From Lutibacter sp. (GTDB lineage Bacteria; Bacteroidota; Bacteroidia; Flavobacteriales; Flavobacteriaceae), in NCBI GenBank assembly GCA_021647265.1, contig JAKIVA010000004.1, positions 1-64,000 on the forward strand: 64,000 nucleotides of DNA, given 5' to 3'. Each line of letters starts with the position of its first letter. Position 1 is the first letter of the stretch. Of this stretch, positions 22,566 through 31,347 are shown piece after piece. The position numbers and the translations under genes are program-made. The notes beneath the pieces were generated by a model, which saw nothing but the letters and a program-made list of their open reading frames with translations, had not been told where the DNA came from and did no database searches.

Positions 22566-23129
22566 TTATATAGATTTAAATGTTTCTTTTGCACTACCGC
22601 AACTTGACATTGAGCTTTCTGCTCCCATATAAGGATTTACAATATTTTCTGAATCTGAAAACCAGTAAGCACCGCTTCCATTTGCCATAGGACAAAAGTT
22701 TTTGTAAACCTTTCCTTTTGTAATGTTATCTTTAAAAAGAGGTTCCATTGAAATTGTTAATTCTGCAAATGTTTTGCGTTGATTTTCTAGATTATCACTT
22801 TCAGCTAATTTGTTTGCAGCAATTAAAGATTCGGATGCTTTTCCGTAATTATTTAAAATATCAACAAGCATTTTAGACATCATCTGTGCTTTTTTTGGTT
22901 GAGATTTAACCAATGCTTTATTTATCATTATATAATGCATATAAGCTTTGTTTAAGTTTGCATCGTTAAATTGTGTCTCACCCATTTTTTGTTGCACCAC
23001 TTCCCCCTTCATCATTCCTTTTTTGTGGTTCATTTTACTATGGTCGTGATTTTGTTGACCAAAAGTTGTTATTGTTACGCTTAAAGTAACTACAATTATT
23101 AAAACTGTTTTAAAATTTAATTTTTTCAT
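22566..23129 (-). CDS. DUF3347 periplasmic protein
   Basis: 187 residues: signal peptide (VLIIVVTLSVTITTFGQ), a short His/Met-rich start (NHDHSKMNHKKGMMKGE), then the DUF3347 helical domain. The domain runs NLNKAYMHYIMINKALVKSQ, LVDILNNYGKASESL, and ends FCPMANGSGAYWFSD, NPYMGAESSMSSCG. It carries the same CPM / NPxxG / CG end as the other two copies in this block. It is placed directly after the CusB-like gene (17 bases), so it is probably made with the RND pump as a periplasmic metal-delivery or scavenging partner. Confidence 0.8.
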   Translation of the reverse strand: MKKLNFKTVLIIVVTLSVTITTFGQQNHDHSKMNHKKGMMKGEVVQQKMGETQFNDANLNKAYMHYIMINKALVKSQPKKAQMMSKMLVDILNNYGKASESLIAANKLAESDNLENQRKTFAELTISMEPLFKDNITKGKVYKNFCPMANGSGAYWFSDSENIVNPYMGAESSMSSCGSAKETFKSI

Positions 23130-23146
23130 GTTATTTATGTTTTTAT

Positions 23147-24970
23147 TTAATTTTTGTACTCTTTTGTAATTTCTCCACAGGTTGGCATTTCATTTCCGTA
23201 GAATGGATTTTTAATGGTTTTGTCATAGCTTAACCAGTACACATCTTTCATAGAACAGTACTCTAAATAAAGAGGTTTGTTAGAGTTTTTAAAACCAAAT
23301 TTTTCAATTGCTTTTCCTAATTCTGGCCCTAATTTTGCAAAAGAGATTCTTTGATTTTCAATATCTTTGGCATTCATAATTGAAGTTACTTGTAGGTTTA
23401 ATTTTTTCAAATCTTTCATCCATTCATTATGAGCATCTCCTAAAAGCACCAACATATCTACATTATTTAAAGCTTTGGCAACATTTTTAGATTGCATTTT
23501 TGCTTCTGCAAAATCACCGTCAAAAAGAAGATCTTTTAAATTAATGTATGCATCTATAACTTCCCCTAGCTGACTTTTAAATTTTGGATCAATTTTAGAT
23601 TTATCAATCATAACCATTTTCTTCATATCGGCATCACTCATTTCCGTTTTAGAATCTTTATCCTCTTTATCTCCACCCATATCCATTCCTGCCATACCTC
23701 CAGTATTACCTTTCGCACCTGTAGGGTTCATCATACTTTTTTGACCGATTAATTGAGCAGAGGCATCAATTCTAAACACACCATTAGTTGCAACAACTTC
23801 ACCTTCTTTTAATCCTTTTGCTACAATGTAGAAATTACCCATATCTTGCCCTAAAATAATTTCTCTATACACAAATGAAATTGTTTTTTCGTGTGGTACT
23901 TTAACATAAACTACCGCTCTTTTACCAGTCCAAAGCACCGCTGATTTAGGAATTACAATAGCATTTTTAATATTTGTTAATTTGGCTTTAATAATACCAT
24001 TAGCATACATTTCAGGCAATAATTTATTACCAGGGTTTTTAAGTTCAACACGTACTTTAGCAACTCTAGTGCTTGAAGAAACAAAAGGATCTATGTAGGT
24101 AACCTTACCTTTGAAGTTTTTCCCAGGAATTGCATTAATTGTAAAATCTACAGTATTGCCAACTTGTATCCACGGTATATCTGCTTCATATGCTTCAAAC
24201 ATTATCCAAACGCTATTTAAATTAGCAATATCAAATAAAGAACTTCCTTCAGTAATATAATCTCCAAGTTCAACATTACGTTTCATAACATATCCAGAAT
24301 AATCAGATAAAATATCTATTTGTTCTTGTACTTTTCCCGATTTTTCAATAGCATTAATTTGGTTGTCAGATAGTTTCCATAATTTTAGTTTATTACGTGA
24401 TGCCGTATAAAGTTGCGGATAAATATCTCGAGATCTAATAGCTTCAAATAATTCTTTTTGAGCTGAAATTAAATCTGGAGAATAAATACGTACAATTTTT
24501 TGTCCTTTATACACTTTTTCTCCTGTAAAGTTTACATACAACCTTTCTATTCTGCCTGGGATATGAGATACTTGTGAAAATAATAGTCTTTCATCTGGCT
24601 TCACTCTACCCAATAAGCGAATTTCTTTAGTTGCACTTGCTCTTTGAACAATTGAGGTTTGAATATTCGCTAATTCAATGGCTTCAGCTGTTAAAACAAT
24701 TTCGTTATCAGCAATTTTCTCTTCAGAAGTACTGCCAGCTTCTAATGGAATTAGCGTCATTCCACAAATAGGGCATTTCCCCGGTTTTTCCATTCTTATT
24801 TGCGGGTGCATTGAGCAAGTCCATAATTTAGTTACAGGATCTTGAACAAGATCATGTTCTTCTTCATTGTGTGAAGTTTTTGTATTGTCATTTCCAGAAA
24901 ACACGTTTCCTAAAATAATTCCGATAATTAAAATACCGGCTCCTATAATATAATTTTTATATTTTTTCAT
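23147..24970 (-). CDS. cusB: CusB-like RND periplasmic adaptor with C-terminal DUF3347 domain
   Basis: About 607 residues from the ATG at 24970; an ATG at 24991 would overlap the TolC-like gene by 11 bases. Order: membrane anchor (YIIGAGILIIGIILGNVF), a heavy-metal-binding module (WTCSMHPQIRMEKPGKCPIC followed by GMTLIPL), then the membrane-fusion core. The core has DERLLFSQVSHIPGRIERLY, the hairpin region, YSGYVMKRNVELGDYITEGS, and VIPKSAVLWTGKRAVVYV. A Gly/Met-rich linker leads to a DUF3347 domain from ~residue 460, ending EYCSMKDVYWLSYD, NPFYGNEMPTCG. Fusing DUF3347 to the adaptor ties that domain to the Cu/Ag pump. It forms a tripartite system with the two genes upstream. Confidence 0.9.
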   Translation of the reverse strand: MKKYKNYIIGAGILIIGIILGNVFSGNDNTKTSHNEEEHDLVQDPVTKLWTCSMHPQIRMEKPGKCPICGMTLIPLEAGSTSEEKIADNEIVLTAEAIELANIQTSIVQRASATKEIRLLGRVKPDERLLFSQVSHIPGRIERLYVNFTGEKVYKGQKIVRIYSPDLISAQKELFEAIRSRDIYPQLYTASRNKLKLWKLSDNQINAIEKSGKVQEQIDILSDYSGYVMKRNVELGDYITEGSSLFDIANLNSVWIMFEAYEADIPWIQVGNTVDFTINAIPGKNFKGKVTYIDPFVSSSTRVAKVRVELKNPGNKLLPEMYANGIIKAKLTNIKNAIVIPKSAVLWTGKRAVVYVKVPHEKTISFVYREIILGQDMGNFYIVAKGLKEGEVVATNGVFRIDASAQLIGQKSMMNPTGAKGNTGGMAGMDMGGDKEDKDSKTEMSDADMKKMVMIDKSKIDPKFKSQLGEVIDAYINLKDLLFDGDFAEAKMQSKNVAKALNNVDMLVLLGDAHNEWMKDLKKLNLQVTSIMNAKDIENQRISFAKLGPELGKAIEKFGFKNSNKPLYLEYCSMKDVYWLSYDKTIKNPFYGNEMPTCGEITKEYKN

Positions 24971-24980
24971 ACTGTTAATT

Positions 24981-26228
24981 TTATTTTCCAATTAAATATT
25001 GCATAAATGCTATGGCAGCATTTTTGTCGATTAAGGCTTGTTGGTAAGCCAATTCATATTTTAATAATTGACGTTCAATTCTTAAAACTTCTTCAAAATC
25101 TTTTGCATTTGTTGAATAAGAAATGATTAATACGTCTAATACTTTTTTTGCTATTTGTGATTGTTTTTTATTTAAAGCAATACGTCTGTCTCCATCACTA
25201 AAATTTTTATAAGAAGATGAAAAAATAGTACTTAATACATTCTTTTTATCTTCTTTTTTAAAGCTTTCAGCTTCTTGTAAAAATTTAGCTTCTTTAATTA
25301 ATGCTTTGTACTTTTTACGAAAAATAGGTATTTTAACTCCTATTGAAGGAAATAAGAAAGCATCTTTACCATTGTCAATTGCTGTTGAAGAAGGGTTTTT
25401 TTCAACTACCGTATAATTTAATCCAATATTAAATTTAGGTAATCCTTCTTTTTTTGCAACAACTTCCTGATTTATAAAAGCATTTAATCTATGATTAATA
25501 CTTTTTAATTGATGGTTGTTTGCATAAATTTCATCTAGCATATTTAATTTATCAAATGGTAATTCATCTTGCCATAAAGTATCAGGTATTTCAATACTGT
25601 TTGAAACGTCTCTTGCTAATAAATTATTGAAATTAGTTTGAATGGTAATTCTCGTGTCAACAAATAATGCCAACTGATTTTCTAAATCATTTAACTCTAA
25701 TTCAACACGTAATTCATCAACAATTGATGCATTTCCAGCCTCTATTTTAACTAAAGATAGCCGTTTAAAAACTTGAAGAATTTCCATGTTTTCTTTTGTA
25801 ATTTCAATAGCTTTTTCAATAAAATAATAATTAAAATAAGCGGTTTTTACTTCAAAGAAAAGATTTGATTTTGTATTTTCAAATTTTTCAAATTTTGCAT
25901 TTGCAAATTCAGTTGCCACATTTTCTTTTGCATCTAATAAGCCAAACCAAGGAAAACTTTGTGCCAGATTAAATCTCCATTTTTGAGGGCCAACACGTGT
26001 TTCTACAGGTTTAACAAAATATCCAAAAGCAACTTGAGGGTCGGGTAAAGTACCTACTTGAGGTACTTTTTCCATGGCAGCCATATATTCACTGAATGTT
26101 GCTTTTAATTCAGGGTTATTCTCAGCTGCTATTTTTAGATAATTTTCTAAGGAAGTTTGACTAAAAGTGTTAACACTTAATAGCAACAACCAACTAAAGA
26201 AAATTATTTTATACATTTTTATGTTCAT
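24981..26228 (-). CDS. cusC: TolC-family outer-membrane efflux channel (CusC-like)
   Basis: 415 residues: signal peptide (IIFFSWLLLLSVNTFSQ), then two long-helix repeats of the outer-membrane efflux protein type. Visible are NPELKATFSEYMAAMEKVPQ, GTLPDPQVAFGYFVKPVETR, FNLAQSFPWFGLLDAKE, and in the second half GLPKFNIGLNYTV, FPSIGVKIPIFRKKY and the coiled-coil end YELAYQQALIDKNAAIAFMQ. The LPDPQ...QxFPWFG pair is common in metal-efflux members. It lies 10 bases after the CusA-like gene and just before or overlapping the CusB-like gene, so the operon order is A-C-B. Confidence 0.88.
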   Translation of the reverse strand: MNIKMYKIIFFSWLLLLSVNTFSQTSLENYLKIAAENNPELKATFSEYMAAMEKVPQVGTLPDPQVAFGYFVKPVETRVGPQKWRFNLAQSFPWFGLLDAKENVATEFANAKFEKFENTKSNLFFEVKTAYFNYYFIEKAIEITKENMEILQVFKRLSLVKIEAGNASIVDELRVELELNDLENQLALFVDTRITIQTNFNNLLARDVSNSIEIPDTLWQDELPFDKLNMLDEIYANNHQLKSINHRLNAFINQEVVAKKEGLPKFNIGLNYTVVEKNPSSTAIDNGKDAFLFPSIGVKIPIFRKKYKALIKEAKFLQEAESFKKEDKKNVLSTIFSSSYKNFSDGDRRIALNKKQSQIAKKVLDVLIISYSTNAKDFEEVLRIERQLLKYELAYQQALIDKNAAIAFMQYLIGK

Positions 26229-26238
26229 GTTTTTAAAT

Positions 26239-29200
26239 TTAAGCTTGTGATTTTTTCAATTGTCTCTTTAAATTATGTTCTTTCCACATACTGTACAGTA
26301 CAGGTACAACAAACATAGTCATCACTTGTAATAGCATACCTCCAAATGATGGAATTGCCATAGGTATTACCACATCAGCTCCTTTACCTGTAGCTGTAAG
26401 CACTGGTATTAGTGCAATAATTGCAACAGCTGCAGTCATCATAGCTGGGCGTACTCTTTTAATACCAGCATGTAAAACAGATTCTCTTATCTCTTTAATT
26501 GTAGTAGGTTTTTCTTTATCAAATACTTGTGTTAAATAAGTTCCCATAATTACACCATCATCTGTAGCGATACCAAATAAGGCAATAAAACCAACCCATA
26601 CGGCAACACTTAAATTTATAGTGTGTAACTGAAATAATTCTCGCATATGGACTCCCGCAAAACTGAAGTTTAAAAACCATTCTTGACTGTAAAGCCAAAT
26701 CATAATAAAACCACCTGAAAAGGCTACAAAAATTCCTGAAAATACCATTAATGACGGTAATATGTTTTTAAATTGAAAATATAGAATCAATAAAATTACT
26801 ATCAACGATATTGGAACAACCAACATTAGTCGTTTAGACGCTCTAATTTGATTTTCATAATTTCCTGTAAAACGGTAGGTAACACCATCAGCTAATTTAA
26901 ATTCTCCTGAATCAATTTTATCTTTTATTAATTTTTGGGCAGCTTCAACAACATTTGTCTCTGCATTTCCTTCTTTCATATCAAAAATTACATACCCTGT
27001 TAAAAAGGTATCTTCACTTTTAATAACTTGAGGTCCACGGACATATTCTATAGATGCTAGTTCGCCTAATTCTACCTGAACACCAGTAGGTGTTGGAATT
27101 AAGATTTTCTTAATATCTTCAGGGTTATCTCTAAACTCACGTGCATAGCGTACTCGAACAGGAAAACGTTCTCTTCCTTCAACAGTGGTCGTTAATTGTT
27201 TTCCGCCTACAGCTACTGATAATTGCATTTGCATGTCTTTTATGGTTAATCCATAGCGAGACATTGCTTGTCTATTTAGCCTAATTTCTAAATATGGTTT
27301 TCCAACAACTCTATCAGCAAATACTGTAGATGGATTTATGCTTGGAACCTCTTTTAATAAGTTCTCTAATTCAAAACCTACTTTTTCAATGGCTTCTAAT
27401 GTTGGTCCAAATACTTTGATTCCCATAGGAGCTCGCATTCCAGTAGACAACATTATTAAACGTGTTTGAATAGGTTGTAATTTTGGAGCAGAAGTTAATC
27501 CAGGAAATTTAGAGTGTTTTACTATTTCTTTCCAGATATCATCGGCTTTTTTTATTTTTTGACGCCATTGTCTAAAATATTCGCCATCTTCATCTTCAAT
27601 TAATTCATCTTCAGTAATTTTTCTGAATTCATCTTTCCCATATTTATAGGTAGTACCATCTTTTAAAATGAAAGCTTTATCTTCATTCACTTTAAAACGA
27701 ACCCTTCTTCCATCTGCATCTAAAATATATTCAGGAATATAGTTTATCGTGTTTTCAAACATGGATGTAGGAGCGGGATCTAAAGCAGAATTTACACGTC
27801 CCCATTTACCAACGGAAGTGGCTATTTCAGGGATAGAATTCATATGCTTGTTAATGGTTGCTATTACCTCCATATTTTCTGTAATACCAGAGTGTGGCAT
27901 TGTTGTTGGCATTAGCAGAAATGAACCTTCATCTAAAGCTGGCATAAATTCTTTACCTACACCAGGAAAAGTTTTTTCTATACTATTCCAAGCAGTAGTG
28001 TTTTTCACAAAATTTGGCATAAAACCAAAAACTTTTCCAAACCCTAACCAAATGGTTGCTCCAAAGAAAACTACAATAATAGGAACAGATAAAAATTTCC
28101 ATTTATTTTCTAAACACCACTTTAAAACAACATCGTAAAAATGTACAATGGTCATTAACAATCCTAAAACTGCCCCAACAATTAGAATTACGAAAATAAA
28201 ATTAACGAATACTGAGTTTGAAGCTCCTAAAGGCATCCATTCAATAGTTAAAAAGTAAATTACAACTAAAACGGTAATTAAAATATTTAGATAATTGGCA
28301 ATTTTTTCAGAAAAAGGTAATTTTATTTTGTTTTTTAAGAAGGTGCGTTTTGGCACTTGTGTTAGTAAGTTATTTAAACCAAAAGCTATTAATGCTATGG
28401 CAATTATACTTCCATAACTTATTAAAAATACAATTCCAAAACCTATTAATAATGAATTGAATATGCGACTATTTCTTTTTTTATCTAATTTTATAGAGAA
28501 TAGCATATGTGCTATGGCTGGAATAAACATAATTCCAATAAATAAAGAAGAAACTAAGGCAAATGTTTTTGTCCAAGCCAAAGGTCTAAATAGTTTTCCT
28601 TCGGAAGCTTGCATTGCAAAGACAGGTAAAAAACTTACAATTGTAGTTGCCAAGGCAGTCATAATTGCTGAAGCAACCTCAACGGTGGCAACATAAATTA
28701 CTTGTACTAATTTTTTACCACTTATATGTTCATTTTCTGGCATTTCTAAGTGCCTAATAATATTTTCAGTAAATACAATTCCCACATCAACCATGACCCC
28801 AATGGCAATGGCAATACCAGAAAGAGCCACAATATTGGCATCTACATCAAAAAACTTCATTAAAATAAAAGTCATTAAAACCCCAACAGGCAGTAATGTT
28901 GAAATTAAAACAGAAGCACGTAGATTTAACACCAATACAAGAACAACTAAAATACTTATCAAAATCTCGTGAGAGAGTGATGATTCTAAAGTTCCTAATG
29001 TTTCTTGAATTAAACCAGATCGATCGTAAAATGGTACAATAGTAATTTTTGAAACAGTTCCATCAGCTAATGTTTTTGATGGTAATCCTGGTGCAACTTC
29101 AGCAATTTTAGCTTTTAAATTATGAATTACTTCTTGTGGGTTTGCACCGTAACGAGCTACCACAACACCTCCAACAGCTTCTACACCACTTTTATCCAAT

Positions 29201-30078
29201 CCACCTCTTCTAGTAGCAGGGCCAAATTGTATTTTTGCAACATCTTTTAAACGAATAGGAACATTGTCTCTAACAGTAACTACACTTTCTTCCAAATCTG
29301 AAAGACTTTTAATGTACCCTAATCCGCGGACAAGGTATTCAACTTTGTTAAACTCCAAAGTACGTGCACCAATATCTAAATTACTGTTTTTAACAGCATT
29401 CATTATCATTTTCACATCCACATTGTTGGCTTTCATTGCATTGGGGTCAATTTCAATCTGGTATTCTTTTAAAAACCCACCAATTGAAGCAACTTCTGAA
29501 ACACCGCTTGTAGCAGTTAAATAATAACGAACATAAAAATCTTGAATTGTTCTTAGTTCTTGAGGATCCCAACCTCCTGTTGGTTTTCCTGTTTTTGGAT
29601 CTCTACCTTCTAAAGTATACCAATACACTTGTCCTAATGCTGTTGCATCTGGTCCTAGCGCTGGTTTTACTTCATTAGGAACGGTTCCTGGTGGTAAAGA
29701 GTTTAATTTTTCAAGAATTCTTGTTCTGCTCCAGTAAAAATCTACATCATCTTTAAAAATGATATAAATACTAGATAAGCCAAAGATAGAATTACTTCTA
29801 ATGGTTTTTACACCTGGAATACCTAATAAGGCAGTAGTTAAAGGATAGGTAATTTGATCTTCAATATCCTGAGGTGATTGTCCCATCCATTCTGTAAAAA
29901 CAATTTGTTGGTTTTCGCCAATGTCAGGAATGGCATCTACAGGAACAGGATTTCGTTCAATTAATGAGGTTTCCCAATTAAAAGGGGCTGTTACAATTCC
30001 ACCTATAATAAAGGTAGCGAGTAACATAAATGTTATTAACTTGTTTTCAAGAAAATAGCGAATTATTTTATTAAGCAT
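26239..30078 (-). CDS. cusA: CusA/CzcA-type heavy-metal RND pump
   Basis: 1279 residues, about 230 longer than E. coli CusA. The HME-RND N-terminus (RNPVPVDAIPDIGENQQIVF, EWMGQSPQDIEDQITYPLTT) and the TM4 relay Asp in GVMVDVGIVFTENII are present. So are the mid-protein EFMPALDEGSFLLMPTTMPH and STGMRAPMGIKVFGP, where Met-rich positions suit Cu(I)/Ag(I). A C-terminal segment reads GIATDDGVIMGTYL. The extra length comes from a longer stretch between TM halves and a charged insert around residues 800-870 (DGTTYKYGKDEFRK, ELIEDEDGEYFRQW). It exports metal from periplasm or cytosol through CusB/CusC. It is the first gene of the efflux operon. Confidence 0.92.
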   Translation of the reverse strand: MLNKIIRYFLENKLITFMLLATFIIGGIVTAPFNWETSLIERNPVPVDAIPDIGENQQIVFTEWMGQSPQDIEDQITYPLTTALLGIPGVKTIRSNSIFGLSSIYIIFKDDVDFYWSRTRILEKLNSLPPGTVPNEVKPALGPDATALGQVYWYTLEGRDPKTGKPTGGWDPQELRTIQDFYVRYYLTATSGVSEVASIGGFLKEYQIEIDPNAMKANNVDVKMIMNAVKNSNLDIGARTLEFNKVEYLVRGLGYIKSLSDLEESVVTVRDNVPIRLKDVAKIQFGPATRRGGLDKSGVEAVGGVVVARYGANPQEVIHNLKAKIAEVAPGLPSKTLADGTVSKITIVPFYDRSGLIQETLGTLESSLSHEILISILVVLVLVLNLRASVLISTLLPVGVLMTFILMKFFDVDANIVALSGIAIAIGVMVDVGIVFTENIIRHLEMPENEHISGKKLVQVIYVATVEVASAIMTALATTIVSFLPVFAMQASEGKLFRPLAWTKTFALVSSLFIGIMFIPAIAHMLFSIKLDKKRNSRIFNSLLIGFGIVFLISYGSIIAIALIAFGLNNLLTQVPKRTFLKNKIKLPFSEKIANYLNILITVLVVIYFLTIEWMPLGASNSVFVNFIFVILIVGAVLGLLMTIVHFYDVVLKWCLENKWKFLSVPIIVVFFGATIWLGFGKVFGFMPNFVKNTTAWNSIEKTFPGVGKEFMPALDEGSFLLMPTTMPHSGITENMEVIATINKHMNSIPEIATSVGKWGRVNSALDPAPTSMFENTINYIPEYILDADGRRVRFKVNEDKAFILKDGTTYKYGKDEFRKITEDELIEDEDGEYFRQWRQKIKKADDIWKEIVKHSKFPGLTSAPKLQPIQTRLIMLSTGMRAPMGIKVFGPTLEAIEKVGFELENLLKEVPSINPSTVFADRVVGKPYLEIRLNRQAMSRYGLTIKDMQMQLSVAVGGKQLTTTVEGRERFPVRVRYAREFRDNPEDIKKILIPTPTGVQVELGELASIEYVRGPQVIKSEDTFLTGYVIFDMKEGNAETNVVEAAQKLIKDKIDSGEFKLADGVTYRFTGNYENQIRASKRLMLVVPISLIVILLILYFQFKNILPSLMVFSGIFVAFSGGFIMIWLYSQEWFLNFSFAGVHMRELFQLHTINLSVAVWVGFIALFGIATDDGVIMGTYLTQVFDKEKPTTIKEIRESVLHAGIKRVRPAMMTAAVAIIALIPVLTATGKGADVVIPMAIPSFGGMLLQVMTMFVVPVLYSMWKEHNLKRQLKKSQA

Positions 30079-30124
30079 ATAGCATTTGATTTTAATTATT
30101 TAAATTTTAATATAAAGTGTGATA

Positions 30125-30136
30125 TGATTATTATCA
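30125..30136. promoter_or_regulatory. TGATN4ATCA dyad upstream of cusA-like operon
   Basis: The bases TGATTATTATCA form a TGAT-N4-ATCA dyad, the core of Crp/Fnr-family operators (TTGATnnnnATCAA), 47 bases before the cusA-like start. A second dyad of the same form sits inside the 30675-30710 palindrome. Being AT-rich it could occur by chance; two within 600 bases at the same operon make it worth noting. Confidence 0.3.
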
Positions 30137-30212
30137 ACTTTTATATGATACAAATAAGAGATAGTAAAGAGATTTCACCAAATCATTTTTGTAGATAGAA
30201 AATAATTTAAAA

Positions 30213-30629
30213 TCAAATAAGAAAAACTTGGTCAACAATATGTATATCTGTGACCAAAATTGGAGGAGAATAGTTTTTAAAAGGAACTATATTATTTTCT
30301 AAACCTTTAAATAAATTAATGTAAGTGTAAATAAAAGAAGCAATAAACAGTTGTTGGCTAGAATTTAAACGTAATATATTTGTAGCTTCTAATTCCTTTT
30401 GACCTTTATATACTTTAATTACATTATCACAACAATTTTTATCAACTAAATTGCAATCTTCTTTAGAAGGAGTTTTTTCTTCCATGCCACAAGAATCCGC
30501 CTTTAAAAATAGTGCGCTTGCAACCAATTCACCTCCACAGTAGTGCTGGTTTACAGTAAATGACATTGTAGAAAAAAGAACTACAAAAGTCATTAAAATG
30601 GCTCCTATTTTTTTACGAAACACCTTCAT
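30213..30629 (-). CDS. HYC_CC_PP-type exported protein
   Basis: 138 residues: hydrophobic N-terminus (IGAILMTFVVLFSTMSFTV), HYCGGEL, ADSCGM, VDKNCCDNV, and YSPPILVTDI near the C-terminus. These are the defining HYC, CC and PP motifs of this Bacteroidota family (my recollection of the name). Its paralogue lies at 12529-12948, near the other end of the same block. It is placed just upstream of the cusA-like gene on the same strand. Cys, His and Met outside the membrane fit a metal-binding or sensing role; no function is established to my knowledge. Confidence 0.72.
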   Translation of the reverse strand: MKVFRKKIGAILMTFVVLFSTMSFTVNQHYCGGELVASALFLKADSCGMEEKTPSKEDCNLVDKNCCDNVIKVYKGQKELEATNILRLNSSQQLFIASFIYTYINLFKGLENNIVPFKNYSPPILVTDIHIVDQVFLI

Positions 30630-30674
30630 TAGATTTAACGAATATACCTAAATTTTTTTATAGTAGGTTAATTT

Positions 30675-30710
30675 TATTGAATATACTGATAAATATCAGT
30701 ATATTCAATA
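30675..30710. promoter_or_regulatory. 17-bp perfect palindrome upstream of HYC_CC_PP gene
   Basis: Arms TATTGAATATACTGATA (30675-30691) and TATCAGTATATTCAATA (30694-30710) are perfect reverse complements with a 2-base spacer. The centre reads CTGATAAATATCAG, which contains TGAT-N4-ATCA. It starts six bases after the DUF302 stop codon and 46 bases upstream of the HYC gene, so it could be a terminator hairpin (the U-run is weak) or an operator of a dimeric regulator. The very short spacer makes an operator at least as likely as a terminator. Confidence 0.5.
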
Positions 30711-30715
30711 AAAAA

Positions 30716-31111
30716 TTATTTTTTTAAACTGTCAATTACTCTTTTAAGTTTTTGCTGTACTTCGTTTGCAATTTCTTCCAAATTATTATTTTCAACAGCC
30801 CCCATTGATGCAATTGGGTCAACCGCAGAGACAATAATATCTCCAGTACTTACTTCTTCAATAATCACGTTACAAGGAAGCATAATACCTATTTTATCTT
30901 CAGCTAGTAATGCTTTGTGAGCAAAATGAGGATTACAGGCGCCCAATATTTCATAAGGCCTAAAATCAACATCAATTTTTTTCTTTAAGGTTTCTTTAAC
31001 ATCAATATGAGTTAATACGCCAAAACCTTCTTCTTTTAATGCTGCAGTTACTTTTTCTTTTACAACTTCAAAAGATGAATTTTTAAGAGTTGTACTAAAA
31101 TAATAGTTCAT
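30716..31111 (-). CDS. DUF302 domain protein
   Basis: 131 residues, no signal peptide, a single DUF302 domain: FEVVKEKVTAALKEEGFGVL near the N-terminus, the core YEILGACNPHFAHKALLAED with a Cys/His pair, IGIMLPCNVIIEE with a second Cys, and VSAVDP. DUF302 proteins are small alpha/beta proteins of unknown activity often found beside metal or sulfur redox genes. It is the first gene of the block on this strand, with a promoter-like box at 31132-31139 inside an inverted repeat. Confidence 0.85.
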   Translation of the reverse strand: MNYYFSTTLKNSSFEVVKEKVTAALKEEGFGVLTHIDVKETLKKKIDVDFRPYEILGACNPHFAHKALLAEDKIGIMLPCNVIIEEVSTGDIIVSAVDPIASMGAVENNNLEEIANEVQQKLKRVIDSLKK

Positions 31112-31127
31112 AATAGTTATATTTTAT

Positions 31128-31156
31128 GATACAAAGATATGGTATCTTGTAGTATC
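31128..31156. promoter_or_regulatory. Promoter -7 box within an inverted repeat, upstream of DUF302
   Basis: On the minus strand 31139-31132 reads TATCTTTG, a perfect TAnnTTTG -7 element, 20 bases before the DUF302 ATG. It is embedded in an imperfect inverted repeat: GATAC (31128-31132) and AAGATA (31134-31139) mirrored by TATCTT (31143-31148) and GTATC (31152-31156). An operator over the -7 box is the expected layout for a repressor that blocks transcription. Confidence 0.5.
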
Positions 31157-31347
31157 TAATTTTATATTTTTTTGACTTTTTGTTGTAAAATTATGAAATG
31201 CTTTATTTACTAAGCAATGTTTTATGTGAAAAAAATCTTAAAAGAAGTGAAATGGGAAAAGTTTAGGCATCTAAAATTTATTTGAAATAGTTATTTAATT
31301 GGCTAAAAATCTGTAATTTAGAAGGTAAATATAAACCTTTTTCAATT

